A stretch of 64,000 nucleotides of DNA from Diplolepis rosae (GCA_030998225.1 JAPYXD010000695.1:4631001-4695000); one strand, 5' to 3'; shown: positions 29,590 through 41,950, counted from the first letter of the stretch. Notes: generated from the letters alone by a model not told the origin. Numbers and translations: made by a program.

Positions 29590-31560
29590 GCAATTCATTC
29601 TCATAGCATAATTTAAGGCTCATTTAAGGCTCTCGAAATACCCCATTGCTGAATTTAATGCTCCGTTATTTTTTAGAAAAAGTAGAGGTTCCGCTGCCTT
29701 AACGTTAAGTTGACGTAACCACACTCATAAAAACAATTAAACGAGATGTCACCTATACCAGAATTTATGGCTAATATAGGGCTCTTTGAATATCCCATCC
29801 AAATTTTCAATTTTATTTGTTTAAACAACTTATGTTAAAAATGGCTCCTTGAAAAATTGACTGTTTAGATCGATTTCGTAAAGACAGTCATATATGTTCC
29901 GTACATTTCATGTTTTATTTTCTCATATTTTTTGTAATAGAAGTATCAACAATATGCTCTCAAACAACTAGGAGCGTATTTATATATATGTTATATATGG
30001 TTATACAAATAATGCTTTTACGAAGGTATACATAAAAACCTTAAAATTTGAAAAACTGACTATACCCGAATTTCGGGCTATTTTTGGGCTCTTGAAATAC
30101 CCCAAAATCAATTTCGAAAATACAACCCCTATCACTTACAAGCAACCCTTAATTTTTGAAAATATATTTTGAACAAAAAAACTATTCAAGAATACTGGGC
30201 TATTTTCGGGCTCTTTAAAAAGGTCTATATCGATTTTTGAGGTCCAACCCTCAACATCAAAATGCACCCCTGCATGGCCATGGAGACACGACTTTGACTA
30301 AAAATCATCTTTTTGGGGACTTTATGGTCTAGGAATACTCTATGATTTCGGGCTCCTCAAACATGTCCATATCGATTTTTGGGTTCCATCCCTTAACTTG
30401 ACTTAAAAAATATTTAAACTATGCCACAATTTAGGGCTCATTTAAGGCTAATTTAATGCCCTATTCCTATTCCTATTTTTGAAGAGCCCGAAAATCAGAG
30501 AGTATTCCTAGACCATAAAATTTCCAAAAAAGATGATTTTTAGTCAAAGTCGTTTCTACATGATCATGCAAGGGGGCATTTTGATAATAAGGGTTGCAGA
30601 CCAAAATTCGATATAGACCTTTTTAAAAGAGCCCGAAAATGGCCCAGTATTCTCAAATGGTTTCTTTTGTTCAAAATCTATTTTCAAAAATTAAGGGTTG
30701 CTTTTCGGTGATAGGGGTTGTTTTTTCATAAATGATTCTTGTGTATTTGAAATGCCCGAAAATAGCCCGTAATTTTGGAGTAGTTTATACCACCGAAAAA
30801 GTATTTTTTTAAATTAAGGGTTGCTTGTAAGTGAGAGGGGTTGTTTTTTCGAAATTGATTTTGGAATATTTCAAGAGCCCGAAAATAGCCCGAAATTCGG
30901 GTATAGTCAGTTTTTTAAACTTTAAGGTTCTTTTTGTACTGGAGGTGCTAGCTGATCGGGCAGTCTGCACCTCCACCTAAAATTTGGTTTTTTGAGAAAA
31001 ATACAAGAGCCCAAAAATCGGCCTTACCGCCCAAAATTAGCCCGTAATTAGCCCAAAAATGTGGCATAAAGTAAATAGTGATATTACGTTGTAGAGGTGC
31101 CAGTTGATCGGACCTCCGTAAAAGTATTATTTGCATAACGGTTACATATATAACATATATATAAATATGCTTTTAGTTGTTTGAGAGCATATTGTTGATA
31201 CTTTTATTACAAATAATATGAGAAAATAAAACATGAGATATACGGAACATATATGACTGTCTTTACGAAATCGATCTAAACAGTCAATTTTTCAAGGAGC
31301 CATTTTTAGCATAAGTTGTTTAAACAAATAAAATTGAAAATTTGGATGGGATATTCAAAGAGCCCTAAATGAGCCTTAAATTCTGTTAAAAGTGATCACT
31401 TGTTTAACTGTTATTTTAACGTGTGGTTACGTCAGCTTAACGTTAAGGCAGCGTAACCCCTTGTTTTTTTTTTAAATAACGGAGCATTTAATTCAGCAAA
31501 ATAGGATATTCAGAGAGCCCTAAATGAGCCCTAAATTCTGCCATAGGTGATAACTTGATA
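29590..31560. repeat. Long inverted pair, centre near 30435
   Basis: Segments such as GTCATATATGTTCCGTACAT (29888) and the complement near 31246, or ATGGCTCCTTGAAAAATTGA (29843) and the complement near 31300, are mirrored. The right arm has extra insertions. Repeated phrases of the type GGGCTATTTTCGGGCTCTT fill the centre. Non-coding. Confidence 0.75.
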
Positions 31561-31667
31561 CTTTGTTATTTTTCGTAAAAGCATACTTTGTACAACCATA
31601 CATATTGAAGTGTTTGTGTTTATTTGAGAGCATATTGTTAATTGTTTTATTACAACAAAGAAGATAA

Positions 31668-32968
31668 AAAAAATCTGCCCGCTTTGCGGGCACATTCTCA
31701 TTGCGCGCAGCTCGCTTCGCTCGCAAGTATGAGCGCGCCTAGGGCGCGCGATTTGATCGTCGCGCATCGCGCTCCGTTCTTTTTGGACCTCGCGCTTCGC
31801 GCTCGGTCTTGTGCTCTTCGCATACGTTTAAGTTTATTTCTTATAATTTAATACTGAAGCTCAAACCAATTTAATGACATTAAAGATGATGTAAATTAGT
31901 CTTTTTCTCAAATTCACTAAGTTTCTTTTTCAGTTTAAGTGAAACAGGTAATTCAATTTACTTAAGGCTCTATCGGCCTTAAGGAACACATTCTCATCAT
32001 GACACTCGCGCTTCGCGCTCGATTTTCTGTATGCATTTTTGTAACTTTTTAATAAATTACATGATTATTGATAAATTTATTTTCTTCCAAATATCTCAAA
32101 AAGAAAAAACAATCGTAGACTTTATTTAAGGAAACGATTTTGCAGAACAACGCTTATTTCGTATCTCACATATTTTGGTGAAGAAAATCGAATTTTTTCA
32201 ATATTAAAAATCAAAAAATTAAAATATACATCCTGTCGAGAAATTTCTCGATAAGAATGTGTAGACCTTATTTAGCCAAACAATTTTTCATCTAAAAGTT
32301 TTTTTTGTATCTCACATATTTTGTCTAAAAAATGGAATTTTTGAATTTTAATCGTTTTTTTTGGAATTGAAACGAAAAATATGTGTTTTATCAGAAACTG
32401 TGTGAGACAAAACTTGTAGATCTTTTTGAAACTAACAACTTTGTATTCTTACGTTTTTTTCTTATTTTACATATTACTGTTAAAAAATTGAATTTTGGAT
32501 TTTCAATAGTTTTTTTTTTAATTAAAAAGAAAACTATGCATCTTATGAAAAAATGTTACAATTCAAATTTGTAGGTCTTTATGTAGAAAATAATATTGTA
32601 TCATAACGTTTTTTCGTATCTCGTATAATTTAACTGGAAAATGGAATTTTGATATTGACTTTTTTCGAATTTGAATATGCTGTAACATTTCTAATTTTGA
32701 TTTAATCAAAAAATGTTATGAGGATAATTTGTAGAGATTTATGAGTACTATCAAAAACCAGTGTTGAAATTTTTGATTTTTTCAAAAAGTTATTTTCAAA
32801 AACACAAATGTAGTGCTCAATCCCTCAATTTTGATTGGATGTGGCTGGTTAACGAACTTGTCCTTACTTTTTCGGCTCCGATAAAGTGTACCAAAGCTCA
32901 ATTCAATCTGATAATTCTATCAAGAGTTATGCCGCACACGACCTACAGACAGACAGACAGACAGACAT
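31668..32968 (+). repeat. Left arm of a second inverted pair, with GC palindromes and 150-bp units
   Basis: Starts with GC-rich palindromes (CTGCCCGCTTTGCGGGCA, GCTCGCTTCGCTCGC, GCGCGCCTAGGGCGCGC, CTCGCGCTTCGCGCTCG), then four diverged units anchored on GTATCTCACATATTTT-like phrases at about 32161, 32307, 32461 and 32616, then a (CAGA)n run at 32946-32967. The right arm is the reverse complement. The 69-codon frame here and its 70-codon twin in the other arm are mirror copies; I do not call them genes. Confidence 0.75.
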
Positions 32969-33592
32969 AAAATATACGGAACATGTATGATTGTCTTTAC
33001 AAAATCGATCTAATAAACATTTAATTTTTCAAGGAGCTGTTTATAACATTAGTTGTTTAAACAAATGTTGTTTAAAAAAGTAAAATTGAAAATTTGGATA
33101 GGATATTTCGAGAGCCCTAAATGAGCCTTTAATTCCGGTATAGGTGATAACTTGTTTAAATGTTATTGCAACCTGTCGTTACGTTAACTTAACGTTAAGC
33201 TAGCGGAACCCATTGGTTTTTTAAAAAATAACGGAGCATAAAATTTAGCAATATGACATTAAATTAGCCTTAAATGAGCCTTAAATTCTGATATAGGTGG
33301 ACTGATATAGGTGGACTAATTCTAATATCGATTGGACGATGTAGTTACGTCAACTTAACGTACCTATATTTTCCAAAATAAGTTCATTTTTATGAACTTG
33401 AGAATTTGTTTGGAAATATAATTTTCAAATTTGCTTTTCAATTATGCTATGAGAATGAATTGCCTTAACCAGTTTTTACATTCTCATCATGGATGAGAAG
33501 GTATTGGTTTTATGTGAAAAATGACTTTCGAAAATTTCATCAAATCTTTACGTTTTGAGACCCCCTGAGTCAGAAAAAAGGGTTTTTACGAA
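32969..33592. repeat. Spacer between the inverted arms
   Basis: Carries one more copy of the family sequence seen at 31200-31500 (for example CGTTAACTTAACGTTAAGC and TTAAATGAGCCTTAAATT). No gene. Confidence 0.6.
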
Positions 33593-34790
33593 TGTGTCTG
33601 TCTGTCTGTCTGTCTGTAGGTCGTGTGCGGCATAACTCTCGATAGAATTACCAGATTGAATTGAGCTTTGGTACACATTATCGGAGCCGAAAAAGTAAGG
33701 ACAAGTTCGTTAACCAGCCACATCCAATCAAAATTGAGGGATTGAGCACTACTTTTGTGTTTTTGAAAATAAATTTTTGTAAAAATCAAAAATTTCAATA
33801 CTGGTTTTTGATAGTGCTCATAAATCTCTACAAATTATCCTCATAACATTTTTTGATTAAATCAAAATTAGAAATGTTACAGCATATTCAAATTCGAAAA
33901 AAGTCAATATCAAAATTCTATTTTCCAGTTAAATTATACGTGATACGAAAAAACGTTATGATACAATATTATTTTCTACATAAAGACCTACAAATTTGAA
34001 TTGTAACATTTTTTCATACGATGCATATTTTTCTTTTTAATTAAAAAAAAACTATTGAAAATCCAAAATTAAATTTTTTAACAATAATATCTAAAATAAG
34101 AAAAAAACGTAAGAATACAAAGTTGTTAGTTTCAAAAAGATCTACAAGTTTTGTCTCACACAGTTTCTGATAAAACATATATTTTTCGTTTCAATTCCAA
34201 AAAATACGATTAAAATTAAAAAATTCCATTTTTTAGACAAAATATGTGAGATACAAAAAAAACTTTTAGATGAAAAATTGTTTGGCTAAATAAGGTCTAC
34301 ACATTCTTATCGAGAAATTTCTCGACAGGATGTATATTTTAATTTTTTGATTTTTAATATTGAAAAAATTCGATTTTTTTCACCAAAATATGTGAGATAC
34401 GAAATAAGCGTTGTTCTGCAAAATCGTTTCCTTAAATAAAGTCTACGATTGTTTTTTCTTTTTGAGATATTTGGAAGAAAATAAATTATTTTAATCATGT
34501 AATTTATTAAAAAGTTACTGAAATGTATACAGAAAATCGAGCGCGAAGCGCGAGCGCCATGATGAGAATATGTTCCTTAAGGCTGATAGAGCCTTAAGTA
34601 AATTGAGTTTTCTGTTTCACTTAAATTCAAAAAGAAATTGAGTGACTTTGAGAAAATGTGTAATTCACATCATCTGTAATATCATAAAATTGATTTGAGC
34701 TTCAGTATCAAATTATAATAAATAAACTTGAATGCATGTGAAGAGCACAAGACCGAGCGCGAAGCGCGAGGTCCAAAAAGAACGGAGCGC

Positions 34791-36723
34791 CCCGTGCAGA
34801 AATTTCATTTAGGATATAGTAGGGCCCTGTCTACTTTTCCCTACTTCTAGTCGGGATCTAGTAGGGAAAAGTAGTCTGGCCCCATCTACTTCTGTAACGC
34901 TGTTTTAGGCAGGCCCTATTTTAGACATCTAGTCGGGCCCTGATTAGAACACATGTCTATTGCCTAAACGTACAATGGGGCCCCAGCTACACGGAGAAAA
35001 ATAGTTGAAGTAATTTTACTCAACTCTGTCGATTAAACTTGGGATATAAGGACATTTGAACATCTATTAAATCCTAGTCGGGTAAAATCAATTTGATATA
35101 TACCTAATTCACCAAAAGTGAATAACAATAAGCGTTACATATTATTTCAACTGGCAATGGTATGGTTCTCTCAAATAAAAAAAAGTTCTTACCTCGAGCC
35201 TGCCAATAGTCATCCGGTATATACATAAACAACTTACAAATACATTCACACCATTACGGACGTAGCCAATCATATTTCAAATTACAAATGCACTTAAACA
35301 TATAACCTTACATATATAAACCTAATAACAACACTTATATATAGTACGATACGCTTTCGTCGAATCACGCACACGCTCGCTTACAATGCTGAGATATAAA
35401 ATTTGGAACTTTCTTATATAGTGACTGCATGAGTTATTCAGAGCTTGTGAGAGTAAGTGCCGTCAATAAAATTTTGTAGCCTTACTCAAGTAAAAATAAA
35501 TCAACTTTTTTCAAAAATGATTAATAAAATATTTTTAAAAATTAATATAATTACACAATTATTATAACTATGATTATTGATATATATAATATAATTATTA
35601 AATTACATTTAGTATACATTTTTATTATAACAACGTATGAAGTTTAGTGAAACTAAATTTTCAAATGTACATTAAAAAATTGCATTATTATTAAGAAGTA
35701 TCTTGTATAAAAACATTTAAAAGAAGGTTCTTTTATTTTCTGTGTTTTATATTTTCAAAATATGGATTTTACATTTGCGAATTCCAAATTATTATTCTGC
35801 CTGAATAATTTATGTGATATTTCATATTTTATGTAATACACTTATCGATTTTTTTTTGTTTTAATTTTCATAAGATCAATTTAATTTTAAGAATTTAAGT
35901 TTTTGAAATTAAAAATTTTTCATGTGTGCCCAAGGCGCAGATTACTTTCATTCGTTCCTGCGTGAATAGATGTAGCTGTTGGAATAAATCTTGCGATTCA
36001 CGGTTTACTCAACTCTCGATTGAAGCGTAGAGTAGAATGAACGGAAAGCTCTACTATTTTTGTGATTGAATAAAAGATTGGTTTTTTATAGTTATACTAC
36101 GAGTAATAATATATATATTTAAAAATTTTTAATGCACGCTTTCATACTTCACCCTACACTTCTGAATTTTACTCAACTTTGATTCATTTTCGAACATTTA
36201 ATATATCACAAATAAATACAGTGATACTAAATAACTTCTAACTTGTCCTTATGTCCCAAATTTGACCGGAAGTTGAGTAAAATTACTTCAACTATTTTTC
36301 TCCGTGCATGAATGGCAACTTCGATTTCATGTTTCAAAGCTCGTCTCTGGATGGTTAGCGTAACACTTATCCATAACGGCTTCCCACTTAAAATAGTCCA
36401 ACGGAGTCATGTCACAGCTCCAAGGCGGCAAATTGACATCAGAATTTCGGCTGATTTTCTCCGTGTATGTAAAGGCCTTTTGCATGAGCATGCGCAGCAA
36501 AGAATATCTAAACTTTTTATTAAAATAAGGAACTACCTAGGGCCTGACTAAAATCCAAAAATAGGGCCCGACTAGAAGGAACTAGTTTTTCTAGAAACCA
36601 AACAGGGTGAACCTTATCAACGCCTCGCCGGGGCCCGCTTAGAACTTCCTTCTACTTTTTCTAGCGAGGGCCTAACCGTAGCCCTACCTTAAATGAGGAC
36701 AAATCGGGCGATTTCTGCACGGG
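34791..36723. mobile_element. 1.93-kb insertion with CCCGTGCAGAAAT ends
   Basis: Inverted ends CCCGTGCAGAAAT (left) and ATTTCTGCACGGG (right). The other arm shows the uninterrupted sequence GAACGGAGCGCGATGCGCGA, and comparison gives a GC dinucleotide on both sides (34789-34790; 36724-36725). The ends contain many GGGCCC-type runs (GTAGGGCCCTGTCTACTTTT). It is itself interrupted by 34990-36306. The 79-codon frame at 36312-36551 is unsupported. The superfamily is unknown. Confidence 0.75.
34990..36306. mobile_element. 1.3-kb MITE of the CACGGAGAAAAATAG family
   Basis: Inverted ends of about 36 bp: CACGGAGAAAAATAGTTGAA with GTAATTTTACTCAAC, mirrored at 36272-36306. TA precedes the left end; the right flank is CA, perhaps mutated. 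Related ends occur at 24990-25268 and 63841-64000. It lies inside the 1.93-kb insertion, so it is the youngest layer here. Non-coding. Confidence 0.75.
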
Positions 36724-36816
36724 GCAATGGGCGACGATCAAATCGCGCGCCCTAGGCGCGCTCATACTTGCGAGCGAAGCGCGCGATGAGAATGTGCCCG
36801 CAAAGCGGGCAGATTT

Positions 36817-37725
36817 TTTCTATTGATTTTCGGATATTTCATAGTATTAAGCTAGCACAATACATGTGTTAAAAAAATAAAAAAATGTTACGACTTCCGG
36901 TTCATGGTATTTCGAGAGGCTCAAATGAGCCTTAAATTATGCTATGAAAATCAATTGCCTTAAACAGTTTTTGCAATCGATTTTCGAATATTTCATAACG
37001 TTAAGTTGGCACAACACATGTGTTAAAAAAATTTAAAAATGTTACGACTTCCGGTCCATGGTATTTCGAGAGCCTTAAATGAGCCTTAAATTATGCTATG
37101 AAAATCAATTGCCTTAAACAATTTTTGCAATCAATTTTCGAATATTTCATAGTATTAAGCTAGCACAACACATGTGTTAAAAAAATAAAAAAATGTTACG
37201 ACATCTGGTTCATGGTATTTCGAGAGGCTCAAATGAGCCTTAAATTATGCTATGAAAATCAATTGCCTTAAACAGTTTTTGCAATCGACTTTCGAATATT
37301 TCATAGTATTAAGCTAGCACAACACATGTGTTAAAAAAATAAAAAAATGTTACGACTTCCGGTTCATGGTATTTCGAGAGCCTTAAATGAGCCTTAAATT
37401 ATGCTATGAAAATCAATTGCCTTAACCAGTTTTTTCTATTGATTTTCGAATATTTCATAGTATTAAGCTAGCACAACACATGTGTTAAAAAAATAAAAAA
37501 ATGTTACGACTTCCGGTTCATGGTATTTCGATAGCCTTAAATGAGCCTTAAATTATGCTATGAAAATCAATTGCCTTAACCAGTTTTTTGTATTGATTTT
37601 CGAATATTTCATAGTATTAAGCTAGCACAACACATGTGTTAAAAAAATAAAAAAATGTTTCGACTTCTGGTTCATGGTATTTCGAGAGCCTCAAATGAGC
37701 CTTAAATTATGGTATATAAACTAAT
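36817..37725 (+). repeat. Six-copy 154-bp tandem array
   Basis: The anchor CATAGTATTAAGCTAGCAC occurs at 36841, 36994 (variant), 37148, 37302, 37456 and 37610: spacings 153, 154, 154, 154 and 154. Each unit includes AAAATGTTACGACTTCCGGT, TTCATGGTATTTCGAGAG and AATGAGCCTTAAATTATGCT. Copies are nearly identical, so expansion is recent. It forms the inner part of the right end of the foldback element; the left end has only about one unit, disrupted by the 28813-29550 MITE. Confidence 0.9.
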
Positions 37726-37922
37726 TGGCTCAATAATTTTTTTAACGTGTTTTATGGTGTGTGGTGCCAGCTTAACATTAAGCTAGCGCAAACATAGTTT
37801 GTTATAAAAAATGTGTGATCATTAAATTTCGGAATAGGGCATTAAATTAGCCATAAATGAGCCCTAAATTGTGGCATAGATTAAAACTTGATATGACAAC
37901 TGTGTTGTGCCAGCTTAATACA

Positions 37923-38495
37923 CCTATTAGTCTGTAAGTATTGAAAAAATGTTCTTTTGTTTATAATAAGTTATTTTTGATATTTTTTATAATGAGATTG
38001 TTTGTACAGCGTTCTAATAAATAAAAGTGATTAAGCATGTAATGTTTCATAAGTACGTTGTTTATTTACAATGAATCCTGTGAATCTGTATTACTATTAT
38101 AATATAGCAGATACCGCAGCGTTGCCACACTTCTTGATGACGGCTGACCGTTTGCTCCAAAATAACGAATATATTTTCTTCAAGTTCAATTATCTAAATA
38201 ACTACATTGTAAGTGTACATTTTTTTTGTTTCAAAATATTCAGAAATATTCAAAGTTCATATTGCAGGCCTCGCACTGCTTTGTGACCTTTAAAAAAGTA
38301 GCAAAAAGTAGCCTCAGTGTCTAAAAAAAGTAGCAAAAAGTAGCCCAGGCTTTTAGATAGAGAAAAACAGTGAAATGTTTATTTAGTTATTTTTGAATAT
38401 AAAAAATGAGGCTAATTTTAAAATAAAAACAACAGGAAAGTAATTTACTAGTTTCCATTACACATATTTAATTAAAAAAACGTGTTTATATGAAA
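37923..38495. other. Intergenic, no gene seen
   Basis: Includes short repeats of AAAAAGTAGCAAAAAGTAGC around 38295-38345. Nothing else assignable. Confidence 0.4.
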
Positions 38496-40384
38496 CATAT
38501 GGGTCATTCCATATCAGATTTACAATCAAAATTTTGATTCACCTAAAAATTTTTTTCCTCATTCTAGAAAGGAAAAAAAATGACACGTATTTTTTTTTCA
38601 ACATGATATGTAAATTTTTCAAGTTATTGATTTTATTTTAAAGTGCAAAGAATGTTTTTTTCAATACTGCTTCTAATATTCAACAAAGAGTATAGAATAC
38701 ATAAATGACATATGCCATGGGATCTACTATTAAGTCCATGCTTTGATGAAAACTCAGAAACGGTATTTAGTACTTTCTATGCAACAATTAAGTAAACAAA
38801 TGGAATTATCTCAAAAGGGACATGTCTGAATTGAATCATTTTTTGTGTAATTTGTTCGTTAAGTACACAGAACTTTGTGTCAAAATTTGGTAGTGGACCG
38901 TTTTATACTTTTCGAGAAAAAAATTTTTTTTGTGTGACCGCGCTCTTGGAGCGCGCAACGCGAAGTGTAGAGGAGCGCACTCGAACATTTGTAAGTGAGT
39001 CTACCATATTCCGATGAGGATTTTATGCAGTTCCTACAAATAAAAGTCGGTAAATAATAAAAAGTGTTTTGAGAAAGAAACACTGTTTAATTCGAAAGCA
39101 GTCATGTAATTTATTAACAATGCACTTTTACATCCAATACTTTCAAATAAATAAAAATTCAATTGTTGTCAGTTTGTAATGTTTGTAATGGTGTCGTTAT
39201 TTGATCATACACAGACCTTTGAAGACTAGCTTTTCGTGCTTGTCTTTCAGAAGTTTGAAGTCATGTTTGGGCCTTTTTTTAATGTACTTTGCAACATTTT
39301 AGCGAAAAACAAAGATTGACGTTATTTTGTGCTTGATTTATATTTTTAAAAGCCGTTTTCAAAATAAAAATCGGACCACCTCTGCGGCAAGCAGACATTT
39401 TACAATTAACGGATTAAATAAATGAAAGTGTCAATAGCGCGAAAACGTATTATCTCAAAGTGTCCGTTTTTTTATACATTTGAAGAGCATAAAGTCTGCT
39501 ACTTTTTCGCCAAACCTCAACCTGAAAAGTTAAAAATTAACTGAGATATTAATTTGTTTAACAAAAGCTAAATTTACCGGTTTTTCCGAATTTTCTCCGC
39601 TTCTAATTATCCAATCAGATCAAGCGATAGCTCATTTTGTTGGCAATTCAATTGTCTACAACTTATCAATTGATGTCGTCAAGATTGGATAATTACCTTT
39701 AATTTTGTAGACAAAAAACTAAAAAAAGTGCGATTTTTTGGTCTTAAATGTTGATAAAAAATTTATAAATCATATTTCATTGTCCAAAACATGACACAAT
39801 TACTCTATGACCAACCTTTCTTCTGATGGCGCAGTCCGTTTTCTGAAATAAATAATGTCATAAATCATTCATAATAAATGCCCTGTTGCTTGGACTATCG
39901 ACTCTATACTTCGCGTTGCGCGCTCCAAGTGCACGGTCACACAAAAAAAATTTTTTCTCGAGAAGTATCAAACGGTCCACTACCAAATTTTGACACAAAG
40001 TTCTGAGTACTTAACGAACAAATTACACAAAAAATGATTCAATTCAAACATGTCCCTTTTGAGATAATTTCATTTGTTTACTTAATTGTTGCATAGAAAG
40101 TACTGAATACCGTTTCTGAGTTTTGATCAAAGCATGGACTTAAAACTAGATCCCATGGCATATTTTATTTATGTATTTTATACTCTCCGTTGAATATTAG
40201 AAGCAGTATTGAAAAAAATATTTTTTTGCACTTTGAAAATAAAAAAATCAATAACTTGAAAAATTTACATATCATATTGAAAAAAAAAATACGTGTCATT
40301 TTTTTTTCCTCTCTAGAACGAGGAAAAAAATTTTCAGGTTAATCAAAATTTTGATTGTAAATCTGATATGGAATAACCCATATG
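38496..40384. mobile_element. 1.9-kb long-TIR element
   Basis: Terminal inverted repeats of about 480 bp: CATATGGGTCATTCCATATC at 38496 and the near complement ending at 40384. Identity is high, with small differences. The inner ends of the arms carry GCGCGCAACGCGAAGTGTAG-type GC sequence, like the palindromes of the larger foldback element. The central 0.9 kb (38975-39900) has no gene. A terminal fragment of the same family is at 2711. No target duplication is clear. Confidence 0.8.
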
Positions 40385-40550
40385 TAGAAATGCGCAAAAA
40401 CGAGCGATTACAAAAGTTCTTCCATCCTAATTTGTTTCTTAACCAGACGCTCGCTGGTATGAGAAATATATTCGCATTTAATCAATTTTACTTGATCGAT
40501 TGTGAGGTTTATAAAAAAATCGATTTATATATTTGCATTACTTTTTTTTT

Positions 40551-41030
40551 GTAAAAAGTGAACTGCGCAAGCGCCTATTACGATACAGCGGAACATAATC
40601 TTCTTATTCTTCGTACAGCGTTGGCACCGTACTGACAAAGCCTTGTACATTTGAACTGCGCATGCGTCTATTACAATACGCTACTACTACACAAGATCGA
40701 GAAAATCAAAATGGCCGGAAGTATTCGCGAAATGTCAAGTGAGATGGGCGATAATCACCGCAATTTCGACCTTTTCAGATTGGATTCGAGTGTACGCAGA
40801 AAAACTCGTAAATGCGCCAGTCACATAAAATAGAATATGCGCCAATGCACACGATTCGGGTAATTACGAGACTCGCTTAAAATGCTCGCATGACTGATCG
40901 CGCCTCGGCTTCGTCTCGGCTTTGCCTCAACTACGCCTTGACTATGCATTGGCTTCGATCTCCTGCGAGCATTGTCGCTCGTTGCGTAATAACCCTCATT
41001 ATGCGCCTAGGCACATAATATACTATTTAA
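40551..41030 (+). repeat. Dispersed 480-bp repeat with promoter-like motifs, copy 2
   Basis: Whole-length match to 21727-22210. The first NRF-1-like site is TGCGCAAGCGC (40564), the second TGCGCATGCGT (40657); AAAATGGCCG is at 40708. An ORF starts at the equivalent ATG (40711) and runs 40 codons to 40833. The copy begins right after the 38496-40384 element. Confidence 0.8.
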
Positions 41031-41079
41031 TCAGAGATTGACCTCACCGACATCCTCATTACTTTTGCGTAAATCATCA

Positions 41080-41950
41080 AATCTTATGCCAATAATCGAG
41101 AACTTTATCCTTAAACTAACATGCACTAATCTAATGTAACTTAACTGATAAGGGAAAATTTATATATGCAATAAAGGAATGGTCGAAAGTCGACAACCTC
41201 TTCCCTAACCTAGAAAGCAGTTATCTAACGTAACTTAACTGATCAGGATAAATTTATTCGTGCGATAAAGAAAGGCCAATAATCAAGAACTTCAACCTTA
41301 ACCTAACAAGCAGTAATCTAACGTAACTTGAACGATTAGGAAAACCTGATTTCTACAATAATGATAAAGATAATTTTGCATAAATAAAGTTTTCCTGATC
41401 ATTCAAGTCACGCTAGATTAGTGCTTGTTATAAGTTAAGGATGAAGTTCTTGATTATTGGCTATTTCTTCATCACATAAATAAGTTTTTCCCAATCAGTT
41501 ATTCTTGTTTTCTGGTATTTATTCCGAAATAACTTTCCGAGATACACAGTAAGATACCATTTTCAAAGAAAAATTAATATTCTTATGAAATTTCCCAACG
41601 GTTCCATAGTTTTCCGCAACGCCGCCACCAGAAATATTTTTGGCAAATTCGTGATATTATGAGCCCGCAAAATGACTTTCCATAAGAGCTCATGTTAAAA
41701 TTCCATATTATGAGACGTGATAATTCAAAATTTAATACGGTAAGACCCAAAAAGTCTGAGGACTTTTCAATCAGGAGGAGTCTAATCTATCGATATATGA
41801 AATAAAAAACGGCACTTAACCACCCCCCTTTCCACTACCGGACTACCTCAAGTTACGTTTGATTAGTGGTTGTTAGGTTAAGGAAAAATTGTCGATTTTT
41901 GTCTATTTCTTTATAGAAGTTCTCGATTATCGTCATAAGATTCGATTAAT
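41080..41950. repeat. 93-bp direct repeats with inverted copies
   Basis: Three direct units of 93-94 bp are anchored on CTAAYGTAACTTRAACTGAT at 41131, 41225 and 41318; inverted copies follow at about 41393-41480 and 41846-41945 (AAGTTACGTTTGATTAGTGG). The outer segments (CTTATGCCAATAATCGAGAA and its complement near 41930) are inverted, suggesting a non-autonomous element with a tandem interior. Confidence 0.65.

Larger units (their letters stand above)
33593..36830 (-). repeat. Right arm of the second inverted pair, split by an insertion
   Basis: Reverse complement of 31668-32968: (TCTG)n at 33596-33617, the 150-bp units to about 34500, then GC palindromes. It is interrupted at 34791-36723 by a separate element and resumes at 36726 with the last palindromes, ending at CTGCCCG.. 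near 36815. Confidence 0.75.
28531..37922. mobile_element. 9.4-kb nested foldback element
   Basis: The outer ends are inverted: TATCAAGTTTTAATCTATGC at 28531 and the complement ending at 37893, in terminal inverted repeats of about 290 bp that continue into the 154-bp units. Inside lie two further inverted pairs (29590-31560, centre near 30435; and 31668-32968 against 33593-36830), GC-rich palindromes, and later insertions at 28813-29550 and 34791-36723. Phrases such as GAGCCTTAAATGAGCCTTAA recur throughout. No transposase or other gene is present. On the right, a partial unit continues to 37922, so the true right boundary and any target duplication are uncertain; a TA target is possible. Confidence 0.7.

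Noticed and set aside
32761..33798. Two near-identical 69-70 codon frames on opposite strands
   Set aside because: They are mirror copies produced by the inverted arms, end in a (CAGA)n tract, and the diverged relative at 6849-7031 shares only a short phrase; no evidence of selection for protein.
36817..37725. CRISPR-like array
   Set aside because: The 154-bp units are continuous tandem repeats without unique spacers, in an animal nuclear genome.
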